Assembly: GCA_937889795.1 (NCBI GenBank)
Contig: CALBZH010000319.1
Span: forward strand, 1 to 10,165
Source of the DNA: an uncultured Syntrophobacteraceae bacterium
GTDB lineage: Bacteria > Desulfobacterota > Syntrophobacteria > Syntrophobacterales > Syntrophobacteraceae
Direction: 5' to 3'
DNA length: 10,165 nt
Below, one piece after another: positions 8,725 to 10,165 of this stretch. Each line of letters opens with the position of its first letter. The first letter of the stretch is position 1. The position numbers and the translations under genes are program-made. The notes under the pieces are model-generated. The model was not told the origin of the DNA. It saw nothing but the letters and a program-made list of their open reading frames with translations, and searched no databases.

Positions 8725-10165
8725 TCATTGGGGTTGCGAACTGGCCGCCTCAGGGAGCCTCATGCGCTCTGACGGGAAGAGCACGGTGAATGTGGATCCT
8801 TTTCTCGGTTCCGAACGGACATGGATCGAGCCACCGTGATCGGAGATGATTCGCTGGGTGATCGCAAGGCCAAGCCCGGTTCCGCGCGCTCCCTTGCTGG
8901 AAAAGAACGGGTTGAAGATCTTATCGATCACATCCGGGGCCATGCCTTTTCCGGTGTCGGTGACCTCGATGCAGATGCAGCCCTCCGCATTCACAAGAGT
9001 CCTCACTGTGACCTCACCGCGCTGGGCATTCTCGGGAAAGGCTTCCAAGGCGTTGGTGAGCAGGTTCAGAATGCAGGCGTGCAGCCCTTCGGGGTCGCCA
9101 TAGAAACAAGGCAGCACCGCGCTCAGATCCGTCTTTAAGCGGATCCCGCGGCTTTCAGCCTGGGCCGCAAGGCACTCGCACGCTTCCTGGATCAGCTGGT
9201 TGATGGAAACCACCTGCAGATCTCCCGAGCTTTTCCGCGCATAGCTCAACAAGTCCAGGCTGAATTTGGTGATGCGGTCGATACTCTGTTTCACCATCTT
9301 CCAGCCTTTACTCGCCCCATCAACGTCTCTGCGCGTCAATGCCCTGCTCAGCACAAAACCACCCAGCCTCATCCCGTGGAGGATGTTTTTCACCCCATGG
9401 GCCACTTCCGCCATTGCCAGCCCAAGGGCAGCCATCCTTGTCTTTTCAAGCAATTCCTGCTGGAGCTGCTTGATTTGCGTGAGATCCTTGAAGAAGCCCA
9501 CCGTGGCGACCTCAGCGTCGCATTCGGAGATCACCCTGGCGGAGAGCAGGATGGGAACCAGACGACCGTCCTTTCTGAGCACCTGGGTCTCGAAGTTGAT
9601 CAGGCGTCCGGGGCCGCCGAATTCGGGACCCAGAATCTGCTTCTTGACTTCCTGCGCCCCCCCTGCAGCGTAGAGCTGGACGACGTTGAGCTTGCACAGG
9701 GCTTCCTCACGAGAATAGCCGCAGATCCTGGATGCCCCCTCATTGAAGGTGATGATGTTTCCCTGGGGATCGTTGGCGATGATTCCGTCCATGGACGTTT
9801 GAATCAGCTGGTGCTCAAAATCGTGGCGCCTCTGGATTTCCTCCGTGGCATCTTTGAGCATGCACTCGAGGTTCTCCATGTACTCCTTGAGCTTCCCTCG
9901 CATCCAGATCTTTTCCCTGGCGCGCCACAACGCCACACCGAGGGCCTTGTCGCTGATGGGCTTGTTGATGAAATCCGATGCATCTAGCTGAAGGGCCTTG
10001 ATAGCCAATTCCATCTCGCCATGGCCGGTGATGACGATGACTTCCACGTCCGGGTTGAGCCGTTTGAGTCTGCGCAAGACTTCGATCCCGTCCAGACCGG
10101 GCATTTTGATCTCGGTGAGCACGACCTCTGGGTGGACCTGCTCGAACGTTGCCAAACCCCTGAGC
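8725..10165 (-). CDS. Receiver-PAS-histidine kinase with Glu at the phospho-site (partial)
   Basis: The gene runs off the contig end, so the receiver's first strand and acid pocket are missing; a TTG at 10155 is an internal Leu, as the frame is open to the edge (LRG precedes it). Counting from that codon: receiver to about 83 with Thr43 ('VIVITGH') and Lys65 ('FINKPI') but Glu15 ('VVLTEIKMPGLDG') where the phospho-accepting Asp belongs; a helical linker (84-116); PAS at about 117-232 ('SMDGIIANDPQGNIITFNEG'); DHp with His253 ('AEVAHGVKN'); and a complete HATPase domain with N368 ('NLLTNALEAF'), D400 ('DTGKGM'), 'FNPFFSSK' and 'GTGLGLAI' (about 425-431). It is therefore an apparently active cytosolic sensor kinase with a receiver that may be locked in a phospho-mimic state. 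Its target regulator is not in the window. The stop is TGA at 8725-8727. Confidence 0.88.
   Translation of the reverse strand, partial: LRGLATFEQVHPEVVLTEIKMPGLDGIEVLRRLKRLNPDVEVIVITGHGEMELAIKALQLDASDFINKPISDKALGVALWRAREKIWMRGKLKEYMENLECMLKDATEEIQRRHDFEHQLIQTSMDGIIANDPQGNIITFNEGASRICGYSREEALCKLNVVQLYAAGGAQEVKKQILGPEFGGPGRLINFETQVLRKDGRLVPILLSARVISECDAEVATVGFFKDLTQIKQLQQELLEKTRMAALGLAMAEVAHGVKNILHGMRLGGFVLSRALTRRDVDGASKGWKMVKQSIDRITKFSLDLLSYARKSSGDLQVVSINQLIQEACECLAAQAESRGIRLKTDLSAVLPCFYGDPEGLHACILNLLTNALEAFPENAQRGEVTVRTLVNAEGCICIEVTDTGKGMAPDVIDKIFNPFFSSKGARGTGLGLAITQRIISDHGGSIHVRSEPRKGSTFTVLFPSERMRLPEAASSQPQ

Noticed and set aside
1..10165. CRISPR array, tRNA, rRNA, insertion sequence or prophage genes
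   Set aside because: I saw no regularly spaced direct repeats outside the WD40 coding repeats, no cloverleaf-like sequence, and no transposase, integrase or phage structural motif.

Overview
The window is a metagenome-style contig of about 10 kb, probably from a deltaproteobacterium (Desulfobacterota; a Syntrophobacter-like or sulfate-reducer-like genome would fit). The basis is the mix of gene families: a receiver-PAS-histidine kinase pair, BrnT and DUF2283 toxin-antitoxin-like cassettes, and a WD40 giant protein. By eye the small-gene region (about 1160-3020) is more AT-rich than the GC-rich genes on either side. The lineage call is an inference and is not firm. The first 50 bases are not biological: they are an Illumina P5/TruSeq adapter left on the contig end. 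Both outermost genes are cut by the contig ends.

Layout. 1-50 is adapter. 52-501 is the 3' part of an STM3941-family membrane protein. 502-1162 holds no intact gene, but has a start-less fragment with a CxxCxxCxxxC ferredoxin-like motif. 1163-3015 is a run of small plus-strand genes: a BrnT-type toxin with an overlapping, non-BrnA antitoxin candidate; a conserved-looking protein of unknown function; and an ATGA-overlapping pair made of a DUF4258-like protein and a DUF2283 protein. A 14-bp-arm inverted repeat precedes that last pair. 3119-3250 is a 43-codon open frame with an excellent ribosome-binding site. 3432-6359 encodes a 975-residue protein: TIR domain, helical linker, one membrane helix, then about 14 WD40 blades (two predicted 7-bladed propellers). 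6563-7632 holds two consecutive genes for stand-alone tandem ACT-domain proteins. On the minus strand, converging on them, are a receiver-PAS-histidine kinase (8725 to beyond 10165) and a shorter paralogue (7651-8646).

How the genes may work together. The TIR-TM-WD40 protein looks like a membrane-tethered sensor/effector in which the propellers recognise something and the TIR domain signals or degrades NAD+. Together with the neighbouring toxin-antitoxin-like cassettes it gives the region the look of a defence or mobile-cassette island, although no integrase, transposase or phage gene is visible. The two tandem-ACT proteins resemble the regulatory half of aspartokinase without the kinase and probably sense small ligands such as amino acids.

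The minus-strand pair is the most striking regulatory feature. The kinase's receiver has glutamate where the phospho-accepting aspartate should be. Its downstream paralogue keeps that aspartate but has lost the switch Thr/Ser and the conserved Lys; it has also replaced the DHp histidine with leucine and lacks an ATPase domain. The two proteins look like diverged duplicates with complementary losses, one catalytic and one a non-catalytic partner or decoy.
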